Positions 1 to 8,910 of a stretch of DNA of 33,335 nt are shown here, one piece after another. The position numbers and the translations under genes were made by a program. This DNA is from Alphaproteobacteria bacterium (GTDB lineage Bacteria > Pseudomonadota > Alphaproteobacteria > Caulobacterales > Parvularculaceae), in NCBI GenBank assembly GCA_030426465.1, contig JAUHYK010000050.1, positions 1 to 33,335 on the forward strand. The letters run 5' to 3'. Each line of letters begins with the position of its first letter. Within the stretch, counting starts at the first letter, position 1. The notes beneath the pieces were generated by a model, which ran no database searches, was not told the DNA's origin, and was given only the letters and a program-made list of their open reading frames with translations.

Positions 1-548
1 GACGACAGCGGCAGGTTCGGGTCCGTGCCCGGGGGCAGTTCGTAGAACACGGCGTCGCGGGCGGCGGCAAGCGCGCCGGGGTCGACGACCAGCATCGCGC
101 CCCGGCCAGTGGCGAGACCGTGCAGCAGCAGCGCGACGCCGAGCGCGGCGGGGTCGAAATCGGGGTGCCGCAGGAAATGCCATTCGCCGAGTGCAAGCGC
201 CGGCTGCGGCTCGGGCAGGGGCGCGGCGAAACCCCAGGCGTCATAAGCGGGGTCATAGAAAGTCACCTGATCCGTGACTCTGTAGGGCATATCCGGCGTC
301 AGACCGCCCGCATTGACCAGAAGGTCCAGCGGTTTCGGTTTCATTGACGGTCCGGGATCGGAAGACTTGCGGAACGGCGCCGGGTAAATTTCCTGCACAG
401 GGAACGGCATCGGCGCCAGCGGCGTCCACGCGCCCATAGGCAGGATCGGATTAAGCGCGCGTGCGGGCAGGGCCGCGCTCACGCCAACCCCCGCTGCGCC
501 AGCAAGTAATTTCCGCCTGTTGAGCTTGAAGCTGTTTGTGTCCGTCAT
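1..548 (-). CDS. Tat-exported protein, kelch-like N-terminus (partial, runs off the window)
   Basis: The frame starts at an ATG (546-548) preceded by a GGGGGA ribosome site and stays open to base 1, giving the first 182 residues. The N-terminus carries a twin-arginine signal (NRRKLLAGAAG, residues about 10-20), so export by the Tat pathway is likely. Residues about 39-112 read like a kelch blade, with GAWTPLAPMPFPVQEIY, then NAGGL, then FYDPAYDAWGFAAPLPEP. Kelch repeats form beta-propellers. After about residue 113 the kelch pattern stops and the DNA (bases 1 to about 210) becomes clearly richer in GC. The gene starts 30 bases after sodC on the same strand, so the two may be cotranscribed. 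Function unknown; a second kelch blade cannot be seen. Confidence 0.7.
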   Translation of the reverse strand, partial: MTDTNSFKLNRRKLLAGAAGVGVSAALPARALNPILPMGAWTPLAPMPFPVQEIYPAPFRKSSDPGPSMKPKPLDLLVNAGGLTPDMPYRVTDQVTFYDPAYDAWGFAAPLPEPQPALALGEWHFLRHPDFDPAALGVALLLHGLATGRGAMLVVDPGALAAARDAVFYELPPGTDPNLPLS

Positions 549-578
549 CTGATCCCCCTTACGCCACTAACCCCTGAT

Positions 579-1169
579 TTATTCCCCGAGAGAAAACGCC
601 GCGCAAGCGACGCGAGAGCCGGCGCCGCCGATCGGTTGCGTCATGTGATCGTCTGCGTTTTCATGCACCACAACGGCAAAGCCGTCCGCATCCAGAAGCG
701 GGCCGCCATCGCTTAAAGATAAAGATGGGTTCAACAGCGACGCCACAGCGACGCCATCGGCGCCAGCATAAATATTCGGCAGGTCCGCAGCTTCATATCC
801 ATTCGGATTTAAAAGCCCGTGTTCCTTGCCTTGCGGATTGATATGACCGCCAGAGGCTTTGAAGCCGGCGGCGCCGTCGCTGCAATCGCCGATCTGGTGA
901 AGGTGCATGCCGTGCCAGCCCTCGGAGAGTCCGCTGATGGAAACCCGGATCAGAACCGCGCCATGGGGCGTGTCCTTGAGGGCGATCTCGCCGGCCTTTT
1001 CCCCATCGACATTGACGAGGTCGGCGGCCGCGTCTGCCCATCCGGCAGGCGCCGCCATGGGCGCTGCAGCGGCGCCTGTATGCGCGGGCGCGCCGTCGCT
1101 TTTTCCACAGGCGCCGAGAAAGACCGCTGAAATAGCTGTTATTACTGCAAGATTTTGTGCGATCTTCAT
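579..1169 (-). CDS. sodC: Cu/Zn superoxide dismutase, lipoprotein form
   Basis: This 196-residue protein converts superoxide to hydrogen peroxide and oxygen in the periplasm. It has a lipoprotein signal with lipobox LGAC (lipidated Cys21), so it is probably membrane-anchored. Copper and zinc ligands are visible: His89 and His91 in GMHLHQIGDC, His109 and His117 in GGHINPQGKEHG, a probable zinc Asp129, and His169 in VVHENADDH. Cys96 and Cys189 should form the conserved disulphide, and Arg186 is the usual active-site guide. I chose the ATG at 1167-1169 because GGGAG lies just upstream and the signal peptide begins there; a start 10 codons earlier exists but adds a non-signal extension. The Ala/Pro-rich linker (about 27-45) is typical of a lipoprotein tether. 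Confidence 0.93.
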   Translation of the reverse strand: MKIAQNLAVITAISAVFLGACGKSDGAPAHTGAAAAPMAAPAGWADAAADLVNVDGEKAGEIALKDTPHGAVLIRVSISGLSEGWHGMHLHQIGDCSDGAAGFKASGGHINPQGKEHGLLNPNGYEAADLPNIYAGADGVAVASLLNPSLSLSDGGPLLDADGFAVVVHENADDHMTQPIGGAGSRVACAAFSLGE

Positions 1170-1341
1170 GTGGGCTCCCAATGTTCTTCCCGGTTTCATG
1201 ATAGCCCATCGCGAGGTGTGAATAAACCAAGGGATAAACCGCCCAGATTGAGCCGGAAAACCGGGGCGAATGCTTGGCTTTGAAGAGGGCCGGTGCTAAG
1301 CCGGAGCGTTCTTTTACGACTGATTCCAAAAGGTTTTTAAC

Positions 1342-4104
1342 GTGGCCGAAGACAACGGCGATATCCCCGAAAATCCCGCTCCGACCCCGCCCTCTACGCC
1401 AAGCGAGGGCGCATCGATCTCCATCGAAGAGGAGATGAAGAAGTCCTATCTCGATTACGCCATGAGCGTGATCGTGAGCCGGGCGATCCCCGATGCGCGA
1501 GACGGGCTGAAGCCTGTGCACCGCCGCATTCTGTGGTCAATGCATGAAAACGGCTATGCGTGGAACAAGCAGTACCGTAAATCCGCGCGCGTCGTCGGCG
1601 ACGTCATCGGTAAATATCACCCCCATGGCGACCAGTCGATTTATGATGCGCTGGTGCGCATGGCTCAGGATTTCGCCATGCGTCTGCCGCTGGTCGACGG
1701 GCAAGGCAATTTCGGCTCCATCGACGGCGATCCGGCCGCCGCCATGCGCTACACCGAATGCCGCATGGAAAAAGTGGCGAATGCGCTGCTCGACGACATT
1801 GAGAAAGACACCGTCCGCTTCCAGGACAACTATGACGGCACCGAAAGCGAGCCGGCGGTCCTGCCGGCGAAGTTTCCGAACCTTCTGGTGAACGGTTCCG
1901 GCGGCATCGCCGTGGGGATGGCGACCAATATTCCGCCGCACAATCTCGGCGAAGTGGTCGATGCGACCATCGCCATGGTTGATAATCCTGATATCAGCGA
2001 TGATGAGCTGATCGAGATTGTTCCGGGTCCTGACTTTCCGACCGGCGGCACGATTCTCGGTCGTGCGGGCGCAAAGGCTGGACTTCTTCTCGGACGCGGC
2101 TCCGTGGTCATGCGCGGGCGCGCCACCATCGAAGAGGTAAGGAAAGACCGTTACGGCGTCATCATCACTGAAATTCCCTATCAGGTGAACAAGGCGATGA
2201 TGGTCCAGCGCATCGCCGACCTAGTGCGTGAGAAAAAAATCGAAGGCATTGCTGACATTCGCGACGAGTCGAGCCGTCAGGGCATTCGCGTCGTTGTCGA
2301 GCTGCGCCGGGATGCGGCGCCGGACGTTGTGCTGAACCAGCTTTACCGTCACTCGCAATTGCAGACGAGTTTCGGCGTCAACATGCTGGCCTTGAATGGC
2401 GGCAAGCCGCAACAGTTGAGCCTGCGCGACGTGCTCGCCGCCTTTATCGATTTCCGCGAGGAAGTGATTACGCGGCGCACGAAATTCGACCTCAACAAGG
2501 CCCGTGACCGTGCGCATATTTTGGTCGGCCTCGCGATCGCCGTCGCCAATATTGACGAGATTGTCGCCCTGATCCGCGCTGCGCCGGACCCGGCGACCGC
2601 GAAAGAGCAATTGATGGCCAAAGACTGGCCGGCGAAGGATCTGGCGCCGCTGGTGCTGCTGGTGGCCGATCCGCGTCACATGATGAGCGACGGCAATGTG
2701 CTGAGGCTTTCCGAGGAGCAGGCCAAAGCCATCCTCGATCTTCGCCTGCAGCGCCTTACTGCGCTCGGCCGCGACGAGATCGGTGACGAATTGAAAGGGC
2801 TGGCGGAGAAAATCGAGGATTATCTCGACATTCTGCGCAACCGTGATCGCGTTCTCACCATCGTCAAGGATGAGCTTTCCGCAGTGCGTAGTGAATTCGC
2901 GACCCCGCGCAGGACCGAGATTGTCGACGCTGAAGGCGAGGTTGAGGACGAAGATCTCATCGCCCAGGAAGAGATGGTCGTGACCGTCACCCATGCGGGC
3001 TATGTGAAGCGCACGGCGCTCTCGACCTATCGCGCGCAAAAACGCGGCGGCAAGGGCCGCGCCGGCATGAAGTTCAAGGACGAGGATTTCGTCAACCAGC
3101 TTTTTGTCGGCAACACCCATACGCCGCTGTTGTTCTTCACATCGACAGGCATGTCCTACAAGTTGAAGCTGTGGCGCCTGCCGGAAGGAACCCCGAATTC
3201 GCGCGGCAAGGCGTTTGTGAATCTGTTGCCGCTTGGCCCGGATGAACGCGTCACCAACATTCTGCCGCTGCCTGAAGACGAAGAGGCGTGGGACCAGTTG
3301 CACGTCATCTTTGCAACCAAGTCAGGCAATGTCCGGCGCAATAAGCTGTCGGACTTCCAGCGCGTCAATCGCAATGGCAAGATCGCAATGAAGCTCGATG
3401 AGGGCGACCGCCTTGTCGGTGTAAAGGTCTGCCGCGAGGATGAGGATGTGCTTTTGACCACGGCGTCAGGCATGTGCATCCGTTTCCCTGTAGATACGGT
3501 GCGCGTCTTTGCGGGCCGCACGTCGACCGGTGTTCGCGGCATCAGGCTCGACAAGGACAATCACGTTATCTCCATGGCGATCCTGCACCATGTAGAGACA
3601 ACGTCGGAGGAAGCGAAAGCCTATCTGAAGCATGCCGCCGCCATGCGCCGCGCGGCGGGAGAGGCTGATGCGGAAGAGCCGGAAGACACCGAGACCGCCG
3701 ATGTGGCGATCAGCCCTGATCGCGTCGCCGAGCTTGGCGGACGCGAACAGTTCATCCTGACCGTCACCGAAAACGGCTATGGCAAACGCACGTCGTCCTA
3801 TGAGTACAGAACCTCCGGCCGCGGCGGCAAAGGCATTATCGCCATCCAGACGACAGACCGGAACGGTCCTGTGGTCGCCGCCTTCCCGGTCGAGGATTCA
3901 GACCAGTTGATGCTTGTCACCGATGGCGGACAATTGATCCGCACGACGGTGGACGGCATCCGCATCGCCGGCCGCAATACCCAAGGCGTCACCATCTTCA
4001 GAACGCGCGAAGGCGAGCATGTGGTCTCGGTCGGTCGCGTTGAAGATGTCGACGGCGAAGAAGAAGGCGAGGGCGAGACTGACGGCGGAGGCGGTGAAGA
4101 ATAA
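1342..4104 (+). CDS. gyrA: DNA gyrase subunit A
   Basis: GyrA is the DNA-cleaving subunit of gyrase, which adds negative supercoils using ATP with GyrB. The 920-residue protein starts with GTG. The breakage-reunion domain is clear, with catalytic Tyr137 in AAMRYTE (E. coli Tyr122) and the quinolone region [10 protein letters not shown] at 93-102. The GyrA box QKRGGKGR at about 566-573 separates it from ParC, and the C-terminal beta-pinwheel follows. An acidic, Glu-rich insert lies between pinwheel blades (about residues 752-793), and the tail is acidic and Gly-rich. Residue 98, matching E. coli Ser83, is Gln, while Asp102 (E. coli Asp87) is kept. The stop overlaps the start of coaD by one base (TAATG), so the two are probably translated together. 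Confidence 0.98.
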   Translation: MAEDNGDIPENPAPTPPSTPSEGASISIEEEMKKSYLDYAMSVIVSRAIPDARDGLKPVHRRILWSMHENGYAWNKQYRKSARVVGDVIGKYHPHGDQSIYDALVRMAQDFAMRLPLVDGQGNFGSIDGDPAAAMRYTECRMEKVANALLDDIEKDTVRFQDNYDGTESEPAVLPAKFPNLLVNGSGGIAVGMATNIPPHNLGEVVDATIAMVDNPDISDDELIEIVPGPDFPTGGTILGRAGAKAGLLLGRGSVVMRGRATIEEVRKDRYGVIITEIPYQVNKAMMVQRIADLVREKKIEGIADIRDESSRQGIRVVVELRRDAAPDVVLNQLYRHSQLQTSFGVNMLALNGGKPQQLSLRDVLAAFIDFREEVITRRTKFDLNKARDRAHILVGLAIAVANIDEIVALIRAAPDPATAKEQLMAKDWPAKDLAPLVLLVADPRHMMSDGNVLRLSEEQAKAILDLRLQRLTALGRDEIGDELKGLAEKIEDYLDILRNRDRVLTIVKDELSAVRSEFATPRRTEIVDAEGEVEDEDLIAQEEMVVTVTHAGYVKRTALSTYRAQKRGGKGRAGMKFKDEDFVNQLFVGNTHTPLLFFTSTGMSYKLKLWRLPEGTPNSRGKAFVNLLPLGPDERVTNILPLPEDEEAWDQLHVIFATKSGNVRRNKLSDFQRVNRNGKIAMKLDEGDRLVGVKVCREDEDVLLTTASGMCIRFPVDTVRVFAGRTSTGVRGIRLDKDNHVISMAILHHVETTSEEAKAYLKHAAAMRRAAGEADAEEPEDTETADVAISPDRVAELGGREQFILTVTENGYGKRTSSYEYRTSGRGGKGIIAIQTTDRNGPVVAAFPVEDSDQLMLVTDGGQLIRTTVDGIRIAGRNTQGVTIFRTREGEHVVSVGRVEDVDGEEEGEGETDGGGGEE

Positions 4105-4604
4105 TGACCAGTCTCGTCGGCCTATATCCCGGTACTTTTGATCCGCTGACGCTCGGCCATGTCGATCTTGTGGAGCGGGCGGTGAAGCTGGTCGATGAGC
4201 TTGTCATCGGCGTCGCCATCAATCGCGACAAAGGCCCGCTCTTTTCCCTCGAAGAACGCGTCGCCATGGTCGAAAAGGAAATGGCGCGTATTTCCAAGGC
4301 GACAGGCACGCCCATCCGGGTCGTTCCGTTTGAGACATTGTTGATGAAATTCGCCGAGGAGTTGAACGCAAATATCATCATCCGCGGCCTGCGCGCCGTG
4401 TCGGACTTTGAATATGAGTTTCAGATGGTGGGCATGAACCAGGCCCTCAATGACGATATCGAAACGGTGTTCCTGATGGCTGACGCCCGGTATCAGTCGA
4501 TTGCGTCGAGGCTGGTGAAGGAGATCGCGCGGCTTGACGGAGAGATTTCCTCTTTTGTGCCGGGCCATGTGGCGACGGCCCTGAAAGCCAAATTTTCCAG
4601 CTAA
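4104..4604 (+). CDS. coaD: Phosphopantetheine adenylyltransferase
   Basis: CoaD joins ATP and 4'-phosphopantetheine to make dephospho-CoA, the fourth step of coenzyme A synthesis, in the cytoplasm. The 166-residue length is standard. The nucleotidyltransferase signature GTFDPLTLGH sits at the N-terminus, with the T/HxGH His. The family segment RGLRAVSDFEYEFQM follows, and YQSIASRLVKEIA replaces the ISS-K motif of enterobacterial enzymes, a variant common in alphaproteobacteria. The ATG overlaps the gyrA stop by one base, and no ribosome site other than gyrA coding sequence is present, so translational coupling is likely. Confidence 0.97.
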   Translation: MTSLVGLYPGTFDPLTLGHVDLVERAVKLVDELVIGVAINRDKGPLFSLEERVAMVEKEMARISKATGTPIRVVPFETLLMKFAEELNANIIIRGLRAVSDFEYEFQMVGMNQALNDDIETVFLMADARYQSIASRLVKEIARLDGEISSFVPGHVATALKAKFSS

Positions 4605-4680
4605 CCGGTTCGCATTTTCGGCGGGGGCGCCTTATATGGTGGCCAAGTCTGCTCGGGGCGAGTTACGACAGGGAGTTTAT

Positions 4681-5583
4681 ATGCGTTTTGGATCAATAGG
4701 TTGGGGCGTCATGGCGTTCGCTCTCGCGGCGGTTTCGCCAGCCTTTGCGGATGACGATGACGAGAACAAGCCGACCCCGCGCGCGATCGTCGAGAACGCC
4801 CCTGACAGCGACTGGCGTGCGCTCGATCCGGAAAACACACTTTATATGGACCTGCCGTCCGGTCAGGTGGTGATCGAGCTGCGGCCCGATTTCGCCCCCG
4901 GCCACGTCGCGCGCATCAAGGAGCTTGTGCGCGAGGGGTTTTACGACGGCCTCACCTTTCACCGGGTGATCGAAGGCTTCATGGCCCAAGGCGGTGATCC
5001 TAAAGGCGACGGCACAGGCGGGTCTTCCAAACCTGACCTCAAGGCGGAATTCACGCGCGACAGCGCTGAAGTCCAAGGGTTTCATGAGATCGGCCGTGAT
5101 CGCATGGCGCCGCGTCTTGGCTATGTGAGCGGCATGCCGGCCGCCGCTGCGCCCGAAGGGTTGCGCACTTTTCTCAAGGGCGGACGCGTCGACGTCTGGC
5201 CGGTGCATTGTCCGGGCGTCATGTCCATGGCGCGCGCCACCGATCCGAACAGCGCCAACAGCCAGTTCTTTCTGATGATCGGTGACTCGCGTCTCAATCT
5301 CGACCAGCGCTATACGGGCTGGGGCTGGATTGTCGACGGATATGAAGCGACGCGTCGTATTGTGCGCGGCGAGCCGCCCTCACGCCCGACGCCGATTATC
5401 CGTATGCGCATAGGATCGGACATCCCCGAATCCGAGCGCGAAGACATCAAAGTCCTGAAGACGGAAAGCGCAACCTTCACCGACTATCTCAAAGCCGGCG
5501 GCGACCTTTCCGATGACGGCTTTGTCAAGGACATCTGTGAAATCAAAGTACCCGTGAAAGCGGAAGGAGAACTCGAACTATGA
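4681..5583 (+). CDS. Periplasmic cyclophilin-type peptidyl-prolyl isomerase with insertion
   Basis: This 300-residue cyclophilin catalyses cis-trans isomerisation of prolyl bonds, probably helping proteins fold in the periplasm. A signal peptide covers residues 1-23, ending PAFA before an acidic mature start (DDDDENK). Cyclophilin motifs are present: FYDGLTFHRVIEGFMAQGGDP with the catalytic Arg, NSANSQFFLM, and the Trp-containing YTGWGWIVDGYE. Compared with the next gene it has about 45 extra residues between LKAEF and PGVMSMAR, and about 60 more at the C-terminus. The ATG at 4681 was chosen for its AGGGAG ribosome site and signal peptide; an upstream in-frame start at 4636 would spoil the signal. 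Its stop overlaps the next gene by ATGA. Confidence 0.92.
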   Translation: MRFGSIGWGVMAFALAAVSPAFADDDDENKPTPRAIVENAPDSDWRALDPENTLYMDLPSGQVVIELRPDFAPGHVARIKELVREGFYDGLTFHRVIEGFMAQGGDPKGDGTGGSSKPDLKAEFTRDSAEVQGFHEIGRDRMAPRLGYVSGMPAAAAPEGLRTFLKGGRVDVWPVHCPGVMSMARATDPNSANSQFFLMIGDSRLNLDQRYTGWGWIVDGYEATRRIVRGEPPSRPTPIIRMRIGSDIPESEREDIKVLKTESATFTDYLKAGGDLSDDGFVKDICEIKVPVKAEGELEL

Positions 5584-6029
5584 GCGATAAATTGATCCTC
5601 ACCCTCGATACGGGCGAAGTCGTCATTGAAACCTTTCCCGATAAGGCGCCGGGTCACGTGGCGCGGATCACCGAACTTGCTGATGACGGTTTTTATGACG
5701 GCCTGACGCTGCATCGTGTGATTGAGGGCTTCATGGCGCAGATGGGTTGTCCGCGCGGCAATGGCACTGGTGGTTCCGATAAACCGAACCTCAAGGCCGA
5801 GTTCAACGACACCAGCCATCAGCGCGGCGTCTGCTCCATGGCGCGGGCGCAGGACCCCAATAGTGGCAACAGCCAGTTCTTTATTGTCTTCGACGACGCC
5901 TCCTTCCTCGATGGCCAGTACACGGCCTGGGGCAAGGTTGTGGAAGGCATGGAGCATGTGGACGCGGCTAATCGCGGTGAGCCGCCCGCGAACCCCACCA
6001 AAATCGTCTCTTTCCGCTCTGCGGCGTAG
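5580..6029 (+). CDS. ppiB: Cytoplasmic cyclophilin-type peptidyl-prolyl isomerase
   Basis: A compact 149-residue cyclophilin without signal peptide, so a cytoplasmic prolyl isomerase of the PpiB type. Motifs run in order: FYDGLTLHRVIEGFMAQMG with the catalytic Arg, GTGGSDKPNLKAEFN, CSMARAQDPNSGNSQFFI and the terminal YTAWGKVVEGMEHVD. It overlaps the preceding periplasmic cyclophilin by four bases (ATGA), so the pair is translationally coupled and covers both compartments from one transcript. A strong intrinsic terminator lies 35 bases after the stop. Confidence 0.94.
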   Translation: MSDKLILTLDTGEVVIETFPDKAPGHVARITELADDGFYDGLTLHRVIEGFMAQMGCPRGNGTGGSDKPNLKAEFNDTSHQRGVCSMARAQDPNSGNSQFFIVFDDASFLDGQYTAWGKVVEGMEHVDAANRGEPPANPTKIVSFRSAA

Positions 6030-6064
6030 ATAATCGACAAGGAATTCTTCATTTCGAAGTGGCA

Positions 6065-6093
6065 AAAAAGGCGCGAATCCAACGCGCCTTTTT
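6065..6093 (+). terminator. Intrinsic terminator after the cyclophilin pair
   Basis: An 11-base perfect inverted repeat (AAAAAGGCGCG at 6065-6075 and CGCGCCTTTTT at 6083-6093) with a 7-base loop, ending in a T run. It closes the gyrA-coaD-cyclophilin transcript and lies just upstream of the next gene. The A and T tracts on both sides would let it work in either direction. Confidence 0.9.
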
Positions 6094-6119
6094 GTTTGCC
6101 TGAACTAAGCGACGCCCCT

Positions 6120-7340
6120 GTGACTGAAAAACCCAATATCGCCTATCTCATGAACACCTATCCCCTGACCTCGACGACATTTATCCGTCGCGAGATCGAG
6201 GCCCATGAGCGGCGCGGGATGAAAGTTACGCGCTATGCGCTGCGCCAATGGGACGGCAAACTGGTCGATCCTCTCGATATCGCGGAGATCGACCGCACCC
6301 ATTACATTCTTTCGGACAACGCCGGTGGTCTTCTCAAGGCGTTCTTCCGTGAGCTGACGACTAATACAGGCGGCCTGATGAAAGCCCTTGGGCCGTGGTG
6401 GTCATTGCTTAAGACTGCGCGCGGCGGCGCCATCCGTCACGCCGCCTATCTGATGGAGGCTTGTTATTTTCGCCAACGCGCTGAGGCCGACAAGATCGAT
6501 CATGTTCATGTGCATTTCCTGACCAACTCAACCGCGGTTGCGATGTTGGCGCGGATTATGGGCGGGCCAACTTATAGCGCGACCGTGCACGGTCCCGACG
6601 AACTCACCGATGCGCCGCTTCTGGATTTTCCGGCGAAGATCGACCATGCGGCCTTTATCGCCGCGATTACTCATTTCTGTAAGTCGCAATTGATCCGGTT
6701 CTCGTCGATTAAAGCGGCGGACAAGATCAAGATCATCCATTGCGGTCTCGACCTGTCAGGCTTCGAGGCGAGCCCGCCGCCCGACAATAAAACGCTGGTC
6801 TGCGTTGGGCGGCTATGTCCGCAAAAAGGTCAGGCGCAATTGCCCGCAGCAGCGGCCGCCTTACGTGATGAGTTTCCGGATATGAAGCTCGTCCTCATTG
6901 GCGACGGCGAAAGCCGCGCGGAGATCGAGGCGGAAATTGCGCGCCTCAATGTTGGCGACATCGTCACCATTACCGGATGGATGGAGAACGTAAAAGTGCG
7001 CGAGGCGGTGAAGAATGCGCGCGCATTTTTATTGCCGAGTTTCGCCGAAGGCCTGCCCGTCGTGATTATGGAAGCGCTGGCGCTCGGGCGTCCGGTCATC
7101 TCCACTTATATCGCCGGCATTCCTGAACTCGTCGATGAAGGCTGCGGTTGGATCATTCCCGCCGGCGATGGCGAGGCGCTGGTCCGCGTCATGCGCGACG
7201 CGCTCACAGCCTCACCGGAAAAGCTTGGCCAACTTGGCGCCGAAGGCCGCCGCCGCATTGAAGACCGCCACGATGTCGACAAGGAAGCCGCGGCGCTCGG
7301 CGAATGGATTGTCGACACTTACAAGCATCACCGGCTTTAG
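6120..7340 (+). CDS. GT4-family glycosyltransferase
   Basis: A 406-residue glycosyltransferase of the GT4, GT-B fold group, which moves a sugar from a nucleotide-sugar donor to a growing glycan, probably a surface polysaccharide. The N-terminal acceptor domain begins IAYLMNTYPLTSTTFIRREI, a segment shared with WcaL-like colanic acid transferases. The donor domain has VCVGRLCPQKGQ at about 231-242 and the E-x7-E region EGLPVVIMEALALGRPVIS. I chose the GTG at 6120: an in-frame TTG at 6096 lies against the terminator stem and adds nothing conserved. No clear ribosome site precedes the GTG, so an ATG at 6150 remains possible. The substrate is unknown. It converges with the dehydrogenase gene, 6 bases apart. 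Confidence 0.88.
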   Translation: MTEKPNIAYLMNTYPLTSTTFIRREIEAHERRGMKVTRYALRQWDGKLVDPLDIAEIDRTHYILSDNAGGLLKAFFRELTTNTGGLMKALGPWWSLLKTARGGAIRHAAYLMEACYFRQRAEADKIDHVHVHFLTNSTAVAMLARIMGGPTYSATVHGPDELTDAPLLDFPAKIDHAAFIAAITHFCKSQLIRFSSIKAADKIKIIHCGLDLSGFEASPPPDNKTLVCVGRLCPQKGQAQLPAAAAALRDEFPDMKLVLIGDGESRAEIEAEIARLNVGDIVTITGWMENVKVREAVKNARAFLLPSFAEGLPVVIMEALALGRPVISTYIAGIPELVDEGCGWIIPAGDGEALVRVMRDALTASPEKLGQLGAEGRRRIEDRHDVDKEAAALGEWIVDTYKHHRL

Positions 7341-7346
7341 GCGGCG

Positions 7347-8792
7347 CTATTTCCCGAGCCCGCCGAAAAGCCCGTATTTGATATTGAGATAATCCTCGAG
7401 CCCGTATTTCGAGCCTTCGCGGCCAACGCCTGAATCCTTGACGCCGCCGAAAGGCGCCACCGGCGTCGACAGGATGCCTTCATTGATAGCGACCATGCCA
7501 TATTCCAGCGCCTCCATCATGCGCCAGGCGCGGCCAAGGTCGTGGGTGTAGACATAAGAGGCGAGACCGAACTCTGTGTCGTTGGCCATACTGACCGCAT
7601 CCTCTTCACTGTCGAATTTGAACAGCGGCGCCACGGGGCCGAAAGTTTCGTCTTTCGCGATCACCATGTCAGGTGTGACGCCAGTAAGAACGGTCGGTTC
7701 GAAAAACGTGCCGCCAAGTTTATGGCGTTCACCACCAAGGGCGATTTTGGCGCCTTTCGATACAGCATCGTTGATATGCTCTTCGACTTTTTCGAGGGCT
7801 CTTTCCTCGATCATGGGCCCTTGTTCGACGCCCGCTTCCATGCCGTCGCCGACTTTCATAGCGGCGACGCGTTTGGCGAATTTTTCAGCGAAGGCGTCAT
7901 AAATGCCTGACTGAACGAGAATGCGGTTCGCGCAGACACAGGTTTGTCCGGCATTGCGGAATTTGCAGGCGATAGCGCCTTCGACGGCGCGGTCGAGATC
8001 AGCGTCATCGAAAATGATGAGCGGCGCATTGCCGCCGAGCTCCATGGAGACGCGCTTCATATTGCCCATGGCGCGGGCCGCGAGTTTTTTGCCGACGCCG
8101 GTGGAGCCGGTGAAGGTGATCTTGGCGACCGACGGGTTGTCGCAAAACTCCTCGCCGATCGGCGCCGCTTCGCCGGTAATGACGGAGAGAACGCCTTTGG
8201 GCAGGCCGATCTCGTCGGCGATGACGCCGAGCGCCAAGGCGGAATAGGGGGTCTGGCTCGCCGGTTTGCAGATGATGGGACAGCCGGCGGCGAGCGCCGC
8301 CGCGGCCTTGCGCGCGATCATGGCGTTCGGGAAATTCCACGGCGTGATCGAGCAGACAACGCCCACTGGTTCTTTCGTGACGACGATGCGCTTATCGGCC
8401 CATGGCGAGGGAATGACATCGCCATAGACCCGCACGGCTTCTTCAGAGAACCATTTGAAGAAAGCGGCGCCATAGGCGATCTCGCCCTTGGCCTCAGTGA
8501 GCGGCTTGCCCTGTTCGAGGGTCAGGAGTTCGCCAAGCGCATCCTGATTGTCCATCAGCGCTTCATAAAAGGCGCGACACAGTTTGCCGCGCTCATCGGC
8601 GGTTTTTGCGCGCCAGGCCGGAAAGGCTTTCGCGGCGGCGGCAATGGCGGCGCGAGCTTCCTCGCGGCCGAAATCTGGAACATGACCGATGGTCCCGCCA
8701 TTGGCGGGATTCGTCACCGCAATTTTGGCGGCGCCGCTGCGCCATTCACCGCCAATATAGCCGTCTTCGCGGAAAAATTTTTCAACGGTCAT
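7347..8792 (-). CDS. gabD: NAD(P)-dependent succinate-semialdehyde dehydrogenase
   Basis: This 481-residue aldehyde dehydrogenase most resembles GabD, which oxidises succinate semialdehyde to succinate in 4-aminobutyrate breakdown. Visible motifs are the cofactor segment ITPWNFPNAMI, the catalytic general base Glu251 in MELGGNAP, and nucleophile Cys285 in NAGQTCVCANR, with a second Cys at 287 as in many succinate-semialdehyde dehydrogenases. KDETFGPVAPLFKF and the C-terminal GREGSKYGLEDYLNIKYG are typical of the GabD subgroup. AAGGAG lies a suitable distance before the ATG. No GABA aminotransferase is nearby, so the physiological aldehyde could be another short semialdehyde. The gene is divergent from the crotonase-family gene, with 118 bases between. 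Confidence 0.88.
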   Translation of the reverse strand: MTVEKFFREDGYIGGEWRSGAAKIAVTNPANGGTIGHVPDFGREEARAAIAAAAKAFPAWRAKTADERGKLCRAFYEALMDNQDALGELLTLEQGKPLTEAKGEIAYGAAFFKWFSEEAVRVYGDVIPSPWADKRIVVTKEPVGVVCSITPWNFPNAMIARKAAAALAAGCPIICKPASQTPYSALALGVIADEIGLPKGVLSVITGEAAPIGEEFCDNPSVAKITFTGSTGVGKKLAARAMGNMKRVSMELGGNAPLIIFDDADLDRAVEGAIACKFRNAGQTCVCANRILVQSGIYDAFAEKFAKRVAAMKVGDGMEAGVEQGPMIEERALEKVEEHINDAVSKGAKIALGGERHKLGGTFFEPTVLTGVTPDMVIAKDETFGPVAPLFKFDSEEDAVSMANDTEFGLASYVYTHDLGRAWRMMEALEYGMVAINEGILSTPVAPFGGVKDSGVGREGSKYGLEDYLNIKYGLFGGLGK

Positions 8793-8910
8793 GGGCGCGC
8801 TCCTTATTCATTTTCGCCAAAGGCTTAGCACTGCGCCGGAGTTTTGCAATCGCTGGCGGCAGGCGGCATGATGAGTTTAATTTCAGGCCCTTAGCGACAG
8901 GAATGGCTGT

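Noticed and set aside
2221-3303. A 360-codon open frame antisense to gyrA
   Set aside because: It lies entirely within the conserved gyrA coding region, has no recognisable domain and no ribosome site of note.
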